64,000 nucleotides of DNA from Ligula intestinalis (GCA_036362985.1 JAYGXS010000002.1:84926017-84990016), one strand, 5' to 3'. Counted from the first letter of the stretch, positions 12,555-22,800 are shown. The notes: generated by a model not told the origin, from the letters alone. Program-made: numbers and translations.

Positions 12555-12680
12555 CTAATTGTTTCGTTATTCATGCACAGAGAGGACGCAGTTGATAAGC
12601 TCTCTCGAAATTTGTTTGCGCAAATTAATTTTGCTGTTTTGGCCTGCTTCAAATTTATGCCTCTTGTAGGTTGGGGTCTG
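12555..12680 (+). repeat. PLE family 3 terminal repeat with hammerhead-like core
   Basis: Positions 12592-12614 read TTGATAAGCTCTCTCGAAAT, a decayed form of the CTGAAGA...GAAA motif that is better kept at 15518-15545. It sits downstream of the GIY-YIG fragment in the same orientation and mirrors 11983-12075. Confidence 0.55.
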
Positions 12681-12994
12681 CCGAAACCCACATTTGGATC
12701 TCTCACCTACATCCGTTGTCTCATTTCGGCGGAAGTAACTGATAAATAAAAACAGGGGCGGTTGTGAGAAGCAGCCATTCCTTCTGGAGTGATCTCATAG
12801 GTAGCGGGGTTTATTGCATCGTCCCCAGAGTAACAGTATGTCTGTAATGAAATCCTTGTCTTCTTGCATACTGCAGTTCAACTGTAAGTCTCGACGATGT
12901 CCAATACAAGCCTCAGCGAGCTGAAGGCAGACGCGGTGACTCCCGCGAGATTATAGTGAAAGTTATTTTTTGAGAAAAAGAAGTCTTATCGAAC

Positions 12995-13325
12995 ACCGGA
13001 ATCCTAATTTTATTGGTCTGAGCTTTCGGGCTCCTGCAGGAGTCCATCGTCAAAGATGGGGAAACAGCAACAAATAAGGTGGCTAGTTCGGGCGTGTGTA
13101 CAAATCAAATAAATTTGAACGTGTAGAAATTCAATAATTGTGTGACTTGGCCGCCGACTCGCAACTGTGGACTATTTCAGTCTATGCTTGCGGGTGAGAT
13201 CGGCGTGTTGGATGGGAATATTTACAGAAATAAAATCGCCAACGAAAGCAAGCAACATTTATAGGGTAAAAGGATAGATTAAAAGTCATAGGAGAGGGGT
13301 GGAAGGGAAAAGAGGACCAATTAAT
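12995..13325 (-). repeat. PLE family 2 terminal repeat
   Basis: About 330 bp match 61137-61490 nearly end to end. On the minus strand the core at 13053-13018 reads TTGACGATGG, a hairpin with loop TGCA, and CCCGAAAGCTCAG, then AATAAAA and ATTCCGGTGTTCGATAAG. This is the same order as family 1. No ORF. Confidence 0.68.
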
Positions 13326-13560
13326 CACCAGTGAGAGTAGACTCGCGGCGAATCTACCCCACTCTCTTACCACTCTCACACTGGGGCCCGGTTGTCCAGA
13401 CAAAAATTGAGAAGATGGGAGATGAGGGAGGGCGCAAAAGCGACCAACACTCAACACGCGTACCAACAGCACACCTCAATAGGTAGGTTACCATCTGGGG
13501 GCTCGTTAAAGGCTACATTAAGAAGGAGCCAATAAGCCTGACTCTTAGCCCACTGTTAAC
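13325..13560 (+). repeat. Repeat R5, copy 1
   Basis: It begins GAGAGTAGACTCGCGGCGAA and carries CACTCAACACGCGTACCAAC and GGCTACATTAAGAAGGAGCC. Copies 2 and 3 lie at 13725-13960 and 24250-24480. Non-coding. Confidence 0.65.
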
Positions 13561-13724
13561 CACTCCGACAGTTCCCCCGTCGATTTCGACGATGGGCACC
13601 ACGCGCTCCAACAAGCCGCAGCAAACGCTGAAGAAGGCCGCAACAGACACTGAGGCGAGCTGGGCAAGCAACGCGAAGGCTACAACAAGCAAAAGCAACT
13701 CAGCGAACTACCGCGAAGGAAAAG

Positions 13725-13960
13725 GAGTTAAAGTAGACTCGCGGGGAATCTGCCCACTCGCTCGCCTCTCCCACCTCTGTTTCCGGTGTAAGGACCAGGT
13801 CAATAAAACCGAAGAGGAGGGAGGGTGTAGATGGTTGGCGCGGTAACCACTCAACACGCGCACACTTGACCAGCCAACTCGCTAGGTATGCTCCCGCCTT
13901 CGCGGGAGCGCCATAAAGGCCACATTAAGAAGTAGCCATTGCAGCCTGACTCTCAGTCCT
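13725..13960 (+). repeat. Repeat R5, copy 2
   Basis: It shares AGTAGACTCGCGGGGAATCT, CACTCAACACGCGCACAC and GGCCACATTAAGAAGTAGCC with copies 1 and 3 in the same order. It lies 400 bp downstream of copy 1 in direct orientation, so the two could be a tandem duplication. Confidence 0.65.
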
Positions 13961-14030
13961 CCTTTTCCACCCACACACACACAAAAACACACGCGTACAA
14001 AAGGAGCAGCAACGTAGGAGGCCCGAGTTT

Positions 14031-14152
14031 TCCCGTCAGTTGGCAAACCCTCCAAGCCACGGCTTTTAGCGCACCGTGATAGATTTAGGTGCATTCAGAT
14101 TTATTATAGTGAGGAGAGAAACGCGCCGAGGGTCGACCTCACTCTCCCCCAC
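14031..14152 (+). repeat. Left direct repeat flanking the PX ORF
   Basis: Starts TCCCGTCAGTTGGCAAACCC and continues through CCACGGCTTTTAGCGCA to the GGTCGACCTCACTCTCC stretch. It matches 14944-15064 at an offset of 913 bp, by eye about 80% identical. Confidence 0.65.
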
Positions 14153-14329
14153 TGTTTAGTGACCGCTTAGCTACTCGGGCAACTGAGGCGGGACCTGAAG
14201 TCCAGTGGGAGCGCGAACGCGTGCACCAACAGGGAATCAGAACCGAAAGAAAGTGCCAGCGCCTACCAGGCCGCAGGGGCCGTGGTTGGCCAAGCTCTGA
14301 CCTTGCATGTGCATACAGACCATTGGATC

Positions 14330-14839
14330 TCAGAAGGATGAGAGCAGCCCTGCACGAAGCCTGGGCCAACACCCTTCTGAGACAGTTAACCAATCAGTCA
14401 TCGACTTAAAAGGCACTACCCATGCTCCGTTGCCGGTTGGCGTCCGTGGGCGGGGGTAATGGTCCCAATCAATGAAGGCAGCAAGTGGTGCGGGCGGAAG
14501 CGAGTAATGTGAAAACAGGCGGTCGAGGAAGGCCTCCAAGTCGCGACTACGCTGGTACACAAAGGCTCTTGAAAGTTTGTTGAAGATTTTTCGACTCGGT
14601 GGGCTTACATCCTCCGGCAGATTGTACGCAAAATGTAACGCATCGCGAAGTGCTCGGAATTCTCGATACCGTCTTGAGTGCCCAGAGGGATGACACATTT
14701 CAATGTCATATTCCGCATGGTCACTGAGACGGCATCGTGGAATGTTGGCGGTTAGGCAGCCTGCCTCCCTGCGCACACATCCGTCCTCACAGAAAATTGA
14801 GTCCACGTGTCGTGAATCGGTCTGAAGGCAATCCACCAT
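14330..14839 (-). CDS. Single-exon PX-domain protein ORF, possibly nischarin-like
   Basis: A 169-codon frame starts at an ATG (14839) and ends at TGA. Residues about 38-127 look like a PX domain, which binds phosphoinositides on endosomal membranes: EYDIEMCHPSGHSRRYREF matches the RRYxEF box whose first arginine usually contacts the lipid phosphate. KIFNKLSRAFVYQRSRDLEA then FLDRLF match the C-terminal helix region (K-x-SR-x-x-V-x-x-R-x-x-DLE-x-x-L). The wording of this second block is closest to nischarin-type PX domains, an inference from memory. At 169 residues it is much shorter than nischarin or most sorting nexins. It has no visible splice sites and lies between two ~120-bp direct repeats. 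It could be a real small gene, one exon of a larger gene, or a captured or retroposed fragment. Confidence 0.6.
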   Translation of the reverse strand: MVDCLQTDSRHVDSIFCEDGCVRREAGCLTANIPRCRLSDHAEYDIEMCHPSGHSRRYREFRALRDALHFAYNLPEDVSPPSRKIFNKLSRAFVYQRSRDLEAFLDRLFSHYSLPPAPLAAFIDWDHYPRPRTPTGNGAWVVPFKSMTDWLTVSEGCWPRLRAGLLSSF

Positions 14840-14943
14840 ATAACAATTTGCGCATACACTGAGTACGTTGAATACCGTTTAACGGTAACACAACAAGACA
14901 ACAACACAAGCCACACACGGGCCCGACTACGGTGGCCAGGTTA

Positions 14944-15064
14944 TCCCGTCAGTTGGCAGCCCTCCAAGCCACGGCTTTTAACGCATCGTGATAGCTTCAA
15001 GCGCATCGGACTGTTTTAAGTGAGGAATGCAATGCACTGAGGTCGACCTCGCGCTCTACTCCAC
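14944..15064 (+). repeat. Right direct repeat flanking the PX ORF
   Basis: Counterpart of 14031-14152, starting TCCCGTCAGTTGGCAGCCCT and ending near GAGGTCGACCTCGCGCTCTA. It lies upstream of the PX ORF in the ORF's own orientation. Confidence 0.65.
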
Positions 15065-15484
15065 CGCCAACAACAGGCCACCGCCTAGCTGACCGGTCGC
15101 CTGATGGATGCAGTGCTAAAACTGAAAAACAAGTCGGGATGAGCGCTGCAGAGCAGGTTGTGCAAGGAAAGAGGAAAGAAAAGCGACAGAAAGAGAGGGG
15201 AGAGAGTGAAAGAAGAAAAAACGTGAGAGGAAAATAACACAGCTTACCTTTCAGGAAAGGATCTTCAGGGAGTGCTCAAGGCTTTCGATGGTGAAGCCTG
15301 TGTTCATACAAAGGGCTAAGCTGAACGTGCTACTACAGTTTTTGACCGCGGGTCCATAGGACTAGTAACACAAACGACAAGAAGGACACTAGCGTTACGA
15401 ACGACAACAAGGAGGAAATAACAGGACTGTTCTTGCTTCAGAGCTAGTACTAAGCCACCGTTGATAGAAATAATGTTCTAATAT
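15065..15484. other. Spacer, no gene seen
   Basis: Contains a purine-rich stretch near 15165-15235 (GAAAG-type words). No ORF with a recognisable domain. Confidence 0.5.
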
Positions 15485-15575
15485 AAAGATGGCAAAAACA
15501 GCAACATTTATTGGATGCATGACATTTCGAAAGAGAGCTCTTCAGTTGCTGCCTCTCAGTGCATAACATGAATCA
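15485..15575 (-). repeat. PLE family 3 terminal repeat with hammerhead-like core
   Basis: Minus-strand positions 15545-15518 read CTGAAGAGCTCTCTTTCGAA then ATGTCATG, and CCAATAAATG follows. This is the best-kept family 3 form of the CTGANGA...GAAA motif. It lies downstream of the GIY-YIG fragment 15780-16060 on the same strand. Confidence 0.6.
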
Positions 15576-15779
15576 CATAAGAGACAAAACAAATTGAATG
15601 CATACAGAAAAATCGATGCAAATAACAAGGACATAAGAAATGGCCAAGAGGCTAATCAGTAACGTAGGAAAGTTAAAACGCTATGGGCAGCAAAAACGGG
15701 GGAAAGACATCTAAGGGAAGAAGTTGGGAGGGGGATGTGTAAACAGGGAGCCAGTGTTAGCACGGCAGAGCGAGGTTCA

Positions 15780-16060
15780 CTACATGCCCAGCTGTTTACA
15801 TAGGTCAGGTTTGGGCCGCCGTATGTGGGCTGCCTCCAGATAGCGTAAGGTACGAGTCGTTCGCGCCCGAGTAAGTACTCGGAAAGAAGTTTTGAGGTCA
15901 ACAGAATGGCCCGTGTCTAGCAGATGTTTAGTAATCGATGTACGGGGAATTCTGTCTTCATGTTTTAATAACCAGCTAGATAAATGCTCCTTAGCTCTAG
16001 CGGCCAATTGCCGTTGTGTTCGCCCTATTTACTCGCATCCGCAAGTGCATGTTAATTCGT
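15780..16060 (-). pseudogene. PLE GIY-YIG endonuclease fragment (family 3)
   Basis: The minus strand reads IGRTQRQLAARAKEHLSSWL, then TSITKHLLDTGHSVDLKTSF and LRYLEAAHIRRPKPDLCKQL before a stop at 15780. This matches the 12-kb copy closely and gives the C-terminal two thirds of the nuclease. A TAA interrupts the frame just before IGRT, where the YIG motif should be, so the copy is dead. The family 3 terminal repeat follows about 200 bp downstream on the same strand, giving a 3'-terminal PLE remnant of about 580 bp. Confidence 0.72.
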
Positions 16061-17263
16061 AAACATACTAAGCAGTGCCAGCAGTACAGCAGACGTCAGG
16101 ATAAAGTACAGTAATGCAGGAGATAGGTCAGGCTGCGTCTTCCAGCATTGATTCTTCATGCATACACACACCCGCACACACGCGCACAATAAGTTGAAGA
16201 AAAGGCGCATGTGCACGTGTGTGCGCCAATGTCACGACGACTACGATGACGGCCAACTTCACAACTTTCGTCGCCGCCGCCGCCGCCGCCGCCACCCACG
16301 CCCCCGCTAACCTCAACGCCGTCGCCACTAAAAAAACATCGCAGCATCAGGCAAAGCCCCTTAACAGGTCAGTCGCTGCTTTTCTCTTCAATCGCTCCGC
16401 GTACAGGGCCGATGTCCAGCGAATCTGCTCCAACCCCACTTACACCATTTCCCCCCCCCCCTCCCTCCCTCCCTCCAGCTTCTTATTGTGCCCTGACCAA
16501 TGGTTTACACCGTGCTTGAGGCGTGGACCAGTCTCGCTCTGCAGAAGAGTGTTATCGTTAGGGGGCTGGAGCCAGTCTCCTGCAGGCCTGACACCCAGCT
16601 GAAGGCCAGGATCCGATAACGCACACAAACGCACACACACGGCGAGGAGGGGGGGGGGCGAAAGGCGTGTACTCTGTCTGCCATGCGGCGGCGGCGTTCG
16701 CGCTACTCAAAAACACTACCTGCCAATCAAGCCCCCAAGTGGCGTGTGTGTGTGCGCGCGCACAATTTTAAGTTGCTGCACATTACTTGAACGGCGAGAA
16801 CGGCGGTGGTAATCTAATTTTGTACCCGCCACTCCGCACCTCTGCTTTCCGAGTCACGAGGATAGCTGCTGGCGTGGCTGCTGGGAGCTGGATCAGGTCT
16901 GAGGCGGGGGGGGTGGGCCTCAAACCGCAGAAGCAGCAGCGTTTCGCCTGTCCTGTCTTCGTGGCTTTACTGGAAAGGAAAAAAGACCGCAGAATGGCGT
17001 TATCAAGGTCATCCCCCCCCTCCTCCGAATGCGTCGCCTTCCTCAAAGGACGCGAATCACTCCTTTTCACGATCATTTTCACACTAAGCGATCTGCTGAC
17101 AGGCAAACAGTAGCCATCCACTTCAAATGGGGACGGGCAGGTAGGTGGAACCACATTAAAGACTCAACAAAAGCCAGTGCAGTATAGGTGGAGGTTTTAA
17201 ATTGGACCTTCAGGCTTGAGGAGTAAACTGTTATCAGTTTTCTCCACAAGTATTTAAAGTGTC
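16061..17263. repeat. Low-complexity region, no gene seen
   Basis: Contains (CA)n near 16160-16190, a (GCC)n tract at 16270-16300, C9-C10 with CCCT repeats at 16449-16477, a G9 run near 16650 and (GT)n near 16743-16758. Several frames on both strands are low-complexity artefacts (polyalanine, polyglycine). No supportable coding sequence. Confidence 0.6.
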
Positions 17264-17425
17264 GGTAAAAACAAGGCGGACTGGAATGGCCATTTCTGGC
17301 TTGCAAGCCGTCGTCAGCCAGTCATACCCAGACCCAAGTGGTGCCCCAGTCGAACCTCGAATTAGCGACCTCTTGATCAGAGTCAAACGCCCGTACTTTT
17401 AAGCCACGAGCTTATCGAGCCGTAT
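17264..17425 (-). repeat. tRNA-derived SINE
   Basis: The plus strand reads GACTGGAATGGCCATTTCTG, then AAGCCGTCGTCAGCCAGTCA, and ends in an antisense tRNA-like head whose box B and box A lie near 17357 and 17400. The same arrangement recurs at 22.7, 36.8, 49.8 and 51.5 kb and, reversed, at 51.7 kb. Confidence 0.75.
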
Positions 17426-17860
17426 TAAGGCTATTGAGGTTTACCTTAGCGGCTGCGATCTCCCAGGCTCGGTTTCTTAGAATAGGAGAGAAGACGGTGG
17501 GAAGGCCAGGTCGTTATGAATGCTTTATTCTACAGAAGGATAGAAGAATAGGCTATGAAAAATTTGACTGCCGGACCGCACATCTAGTCGCGAGACGAGC
17601 TAGGTCCAGAGTGGTTCTGGGGGCAGACATTCGAGCTGCAACCATTGGCTGCAGCCTTGAAGGTAACTGATTGGACCACACGCGGGCGAACCGCCGTGGG
17701 CGCATTAGTAGGTCGCGCGTCAGTGCGTCTGGCGGTAACTACGGCTTTGAGGTTTGTCCAGACGGATTGAGGTCACACCACTGTGGGTTGAGGCCAGAAT
17801 GGGGAGACACAGTGCATGCGTTCGCTGGCGCGTCAGTTTGCGTCTGGCAGCAGTGACCAC
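17426..17860 (+). repeat. Interspersed repeat R1, long copy
   Basis: It opens with TTAAGGCTATTGAGGTTTAC and CTCGGTTTCTTAGAATAGGA and contains CAGACGGATTGAGGTCACAC. The reverse complement of this last part appears at 20690-20850 (GTGACGTAACGTCAATCCGT). The short frames inside are not protein-like. Confidence 0.62.
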
Positions 17861-18095
17861 TAAAAGCTCGTTGTCTAGCCGGTTTAGGTCAGGGGCTATT
17901 AACACTCGTTGATGAACGTTCACCTGACCGCTAACGGGACTCATATGTCTCACTCTGTCTTGGGACCCGTCAGAAGTCTTGGCAGTAGTAACAGCTGATA
18001 GTGTAGGCAGATACTATTGCCGGCAAAGGCAAGGGAGACTGGAATGGCCATTTCTGGCTTGTTAGCCGTCGTCAGCCAGCCATCCAGTCCTGTGT
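17861..18095 (-). repeat. SINE body plus second SINE head-to-tail
   Basis: It carries CTCGTTGTCTAGCCGGTTTA, CTCGTTGATGAACGTTCACC and TGATAGTGTAGGCAG, then enters a new unit with GGAGACTGGAATGGCCATTT and GCCGTCGTCAGCCAGCCATC. The linker shows that SINE units can be joined in tandem. Confidence 0.65.
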
Positions 18096-19319
18096 AAATA
18101 AATAGGTCTAGTTATCAACTGGTTGTCAGAAGTTCAAGATTTAGTGCCGTATCTATTGTTGTTGTAATGCACCACATTAACAGCCTAGATACTAGCTGAA
18201 AGGCCCAGACATGTGGTTCACCCGTATTCTAACGCTGCTTGACACAGCTGCGAGGGGTCCGGCTCATCAGTGGGTCCTTTAGCTTTCCCTGTCTGCTTTG
18301 TGGTTGCTATTCTGGTATTGAAATTACAGCTTTTTAATTTCCTTAGAAATATATTTCTGCTTTCGGCATAGATCACGTGCCTGGGTGGTTAGCATGGTAA
18401 ATTACATTAATATACACTACTAATGTCTGCTCGTTGGCAGTATAGGCCGATGGAGTTCGGCCAAAATATATGCATCAAACTTTGGTCTATGTCTTTAGAC
18501 CTTGAATATACTGATCCATACAGGGAACAGAAATTAATTTCTAAGCAAATTAAGAGGCTGAAATTTCCTGAAGTGTAGCAAACAATTTAGGGCTGACTCT
18601 TGGGTTTTCCTTCTTGATCCAGCCATACTTCTGCCCAATATCCGCGAGTGAACACAGGGATTCGCATAAATGCATCCAGCGCAGGTGGTCCGTATATGGT
18701 GTCTAACTGAGTAAGCCACAGCACCGTAAAACCGAGATATCACCAGTAACATTGGAAAATCTAAAAGCCTTGGTCTGAAGGGGGTATTGCGGCTGGTCGC
18801 GGGAATTTTGGAACCGCATTCTGTTTAAAAGCCTGAAAGGTTCACAGTTTACATTCATATGCATTAACAAGAAGAAGGATACATTTTAGAGAATTTTTAG
18901 CATGGCTTCGGTCGGTCACGGGAAAGCGCACACATGCAGTAAAATTGGGCTTCCCTGTACATATTGTCAACACAGTAGGCGTCTCCATATTCTGAATTTG
19001 GTAACAGTCTATTATATGCAGTACCATGGTAAGCTAAACCCCCGACTTCTGTATTATGGGACCGGGTATACTAAGGGATATAAGGGTGGGATATTACGCG
19101 GGAACGGGGGAGAAAAACAAAGCAAACAAAAGCGGGTAAACCTATTATAAAAAGCCAAAATATAGCAACGATAAAGCGCCAGATAATTTAAAAATCAACA
19201 AAAGGCTGTTTGAAAATGAGTGCAGATCAGTAGCCAATAGAAGATACAGCCAATAAGAAGCCACACATTCTAAAACCAAACTCCCACAATGGCAGTAGTT
19301 AGTTGAGCTAAATGGGCGT
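18096..19319. other. Spacer, no gene seen
   Basis: No long ORF and no repeat shared with the rest of the window was found. Confidence 0.5.
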
Positions 19320-19475
19320 GGCGTTTCCTATAACCGTAAAGCTAACAAAAACCTCAAACAACCTAAACCTATCATTGGACTTTGCAATGACCCTATCCCG
19401 TGAATCTAACCCTTTTCCTTAGCCTGGCTCTAACCTAAATCGTAACTGTAGCCGTCCTAGAACTTAACACAAGTC
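19320..19475 (+). repeat. Degenerate CCTAA-like tract
   Basis: Repeated short words of the type CCTAAACC, TCTAACCC and CTCTAACC occur every 6-15 bp on this strand. Similar tracts lie at 20400-20515 and 28385-28530. Confidence 0.5.
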
Positions 19476-20339
19476 AAGCTATACTACTGGTGGTCCACCT
19501 TTTCGTGCCTAACCCATAGTTTGTTTAGGGGCTGACTTTACTATACACCTCTTTTTCATTATATGAGTCGTTTTACGAGAACCCACGAAGTTTTTGAGAA
19601 ACAGAAATAAATGGCTTTTACAAGCATAGGCGCCCTTTGGGAAAATTAAGAAAGTTTATTGAGTAAATGTTCAACACTGGATCTCCAGGTCGTTGCAGTT
19701 TGCCCCTCCAAAAAAGCCGATAATTTCTTGAGGCCATGCAATTCGATTATTCATGCATCAACCGACGTATCGAGTTGGCTGGAGTGTGCAAACGTCTCAA
19801 ATAACGGTGGAAAAAACTGTAGCTGATAACGATGGACCAAAATGAACCGCAGTTAGCATCCACACCAAAAAGGCCCCGACTGACCGACGGAAATAGCAGT
19901 TGGCAATTCACCACTCTGCCGTTGTGACTGAGAATTATGTCCACCAAGGCGTGACGCAAATTGCAGCTACCAATTAGTGCCCACACTAAACGACTATATA
20001 ACTGTACGAGCACCTTGAAATGTTAATTGCTCTTTGCACATCTTCTCAAGTTTGACGACGACCTGAGGATCCAATGTCAAAAATTTACTGAATATTTTTT
20101 TTCCCAAGAGACACGTTTCCATGAAATTAAATTTCTTGGGATGGCTGCCTTCCAATTATACGAAATAAATAGCTATCAGTTATGCTAGAGTCCAGTTGCG
20201 GAGTCTCATTTAAAAAGGTGGAAAATCCATTCGACACACAGGATCGGAAGCTTTCTGGCTTTATTAATCTCACTATTATAAGTAGTCGAGGCATCATAAT
20301 GTAGATGCTGCTGAACTCACAGTAAGTGTAGCCCAAGTA
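19476..20339. other. Spacer, no gene seen
   Basis: No supportable ORF or repeat. Confidence 0.45.
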
Positions 20340-20520
20340 AATATTTGTAGAAATCACACTAAGATGCAACCAACTAACGACCTTAATCTCAGCCTTAGCC
20401 ATGCCTTCAATATAAAACCTACAGGCCACTCAAACCAAAACCTTAACCCTTGACATAATCCTCGGCCAAAGCCCAATTCTAACCCTAATCCTAAACCTAA
20501 TTTTCTCAACTTTTGCGCAA
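20340..20520 (+). repeat. Degenerate CCTAA-like tract
   Basis: Contains ACCTTAACCCTTGACATAAT and TTCTAACCCTAATCCTAAAC. The words resemble mutated telomere repeats (TTAGGG on the other strand) but never form an uninterrupted array. Confidence 0.55.
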
Positions 20521-20659
20521 GCCCCATGCTTTTAGACGGTTTATGTTTTACACAGCCATACGAGCAATCATCATCTGCTTTCTTGGTAAATATGGGTCCT
20601 CACATACGTTATTCTTAGAGAATCTCTAGTGTTCGCTGCTGCCCGACTCTTGATGCCAC

Positions 20660-21020
20660 AGCCGAGGTCACTCAGAGCATTGGATGGACGCGCGAACATC
20701 ACTGCTAGCGAAAGCGCGCACCGTGTCTCCCCGTTCTGGCCTCAACCCGCAGTGACGTAACGTCAATCCGTCTGGGCAGACCTCAAGGCCTTAGCTGCCG
20801 CTAGACATCATTCCGTCTCTAGCCCGCCCCGTGGCTAGACGTGCGCTCCGGTAGTCAAGACTTCGTCCTAACTCTTATCCTTTCCGTACATGTAGATTAC
20901 GCTATTACTATCACTCTGGCCTTCCCATGACTCCTCTCACCTCTTAAGGAACCGGAGCTGAAGATTGCAGTTGACAGGGTCTAACTAACTTAACCCACTG
21001 TGATAAATGTGCCCCCTAGA
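20660..21020 (-). repeat. Interspersed repeat R1, inverted copy
   Basis: Read on the minus strand it matches the 17.4-17.9-kb R1 copy: GGCCAGAACGGGGAGACACG versus GGCCAGAATGGGGAGACACA, and the GGTTCCTTAAGAGGTGAGAG end. The two copies lie in opposite orientation about 3 kb apart. Confidence 0.6.
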
Positions 21021-21362
21021 CGGGTCGCGTAATAGATGCTTTGGACCAACACGGTAGGCTTATTTGGTTTACGTGCCGATAACCAATGCCTAACATTGGG
21101 GCGAGGGGAGTTGAGAGGGGAAACTAGGCGGCCTCAGGTGCGCCAGCCTCCTAGGCCCGATCCCGTTTCCGGTCTCCTTGACGCCGGGCTCAGATGGGTG
21201 AGGGAGGAGAGATTGTGGTAAATGCCGCGCAAGTTTACGATTTCTTAAAACTAATCAACACGAAAGCCACCGTCCCTACACCACCACCATATTGGGGCGC
21301 ATACGGTGGAAATCGTGGAAACCAACGGTCGGACAGTCTTAGTGAATACTTTTCATATAGTA

Positions 21363-21924
21363 CAGTAGTCGCCGGCTATTAAGCCCACCTAGGGCCCAGA
21401 CCAAATCGGGCTTAATAAGCGGTGGGCACATTAACCGGAGAGTCCTATTTCTTAATTAGCAAAAGCAGGATAGGCACTTTACATTACATACGTACTGTAT
21501 TATTTGTAGAGCTTGGTTATGTACAAGAAAAGAATGCTGTTTGTCTGTGTTTTCGATACCTAGGGAGGCTTTGGGGTCACGCCTGTCGGCATCGTCTAGC
21601 GTGAGCCTGAACGCGTTGTTTCCTTTTTGTGTGTGTGTGGGTCCTAAGTGCTGTGGTTCGGGTGTGTTAGCCTTTTGTGTCTACGGCTTTCTCGTGTCAT
21701 GGATTTGTCCTTTTCACCCCTCATGTCTGCTGCTGTCCGAAAGGGTGTAGACAAATTTAACTAGAAAAATGAAAACAAAGCACATCGGGCTTATTGGGCT
21801 TTGTAGCTTGCAACTGGGCTTATTAGCTGGCGGATTTTGCTATGTAGAATTCCGTCCCAAGCTGATGTGGGCTTAATACGCGGCTGGGCTTATTAGCCGT
21901 GGGCTTAATAGCCAGCGACTACTG
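21363..21924. mobile_element. pogo/Tigger-like MITE, 562 bp
   Basis: The element runs from CAGTAGTCGCCGGCTATTAA to its inverted match ending CAGCGACTACTG, flanked by TA on both sides (21361-21362 and 21925-21926). The first ~180 bp and last ~150 bp match the MITE at 5511-5912. The middle, about 21550-21780, is unrelated to that copy and GT/GC-richer, so the same ends enclose two different interiors. Confidence 0.75.
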
Positions 21925-21926
21925 TA

Positions 21927-22649
21927 GTACGAATGACCCCCTTTGGAAGAATATTGCCTACTAGACACAGAGGGGACACATCTCCCGCCTTCGTTACTTT
22001 AAAAAGGCATCTTGTAAGTAGACAACTATGCGGTCGAAGACCTTGCCAATCAGCAACTTCTGGTTGTCCTCTCCATAACAGACGACTCGGTTAGTATGCG
22101 AGAAAACTAAACAACACATATAATTCCACAGTATCAGAGGGAGAGCTATTTGCGCAATTGCAACTAACATGGGATCACTTAGGTCGTTTTAAAGGCCGGG
22201 ACCTTGACTATGAGAATATGTATTAACTGCTTCCAAAAAGGCTGAATTCACATAGCAGCACGACATGACACTGATGGCAGTGTACATCTTCACTTTTGAG
22301 CTGCATGTCAGCAATTAGCCATGGTGGTAAGAACATAAATTGCTTGAACTTCAAAATTTCCACGGAAGAAAAACTTTTGCCCTCCATGTGCACACTTCAA
22401 TTAATTGTGATGATGACGAGGCAAACCGTGTAGTGTGACCGAAGAAATTGGAACTATGATACAGACGACTCTTGCGGAATCCAGTACGCGAAGGTCCCAC
22501 GCTCCCGTTATACAGGGCGGGGTGCGATAAAATGTATACAGTCCGGGCAATGCAAAGGAAATGTAATGCAAATAAACAGATGAAATTTATTAAAGTAGTA
22601 ACAAAAAGAATAATTACTTAATAATATAACGTTTAGAATGGATCAGACA
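21927..22649. other. Spacer, no gene seen
   Basis: No long ORF, tRNA-like or repeat signal recognised. Confidence 0.45.
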
Positions 22650-22800
22650 AAGCAAAGACACACCGAAATGGCCATTTCTGACCTTTAAGCCGACATGATC
22701 CAGTCATACGCAATCCCCGGGGTTAGATCCCCGAGATTAAAACCCGGGACATTTGAATATTGAGTTTAGCACTCTAGCACTGAACCACCGGCTCGTTGTT
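22650..22800 (-). repeat. tRNA-derived SINE
   Basis: The plus strand has CACCGAAATGGCCATTTCTG and TTTAAGCCGACATGATCCAG. The minus strand starts with GCCGGTGGTTCAGTGCTAGA, a box A-like sequence of a tRNA head. The T-arm region is diverged. Confidence 0.7.

Noticed and set aside
16219..16602. 127-codon plus-strand frame
   Set aside because: It runs across (GCC)n and C-rich tracts and has no domain.
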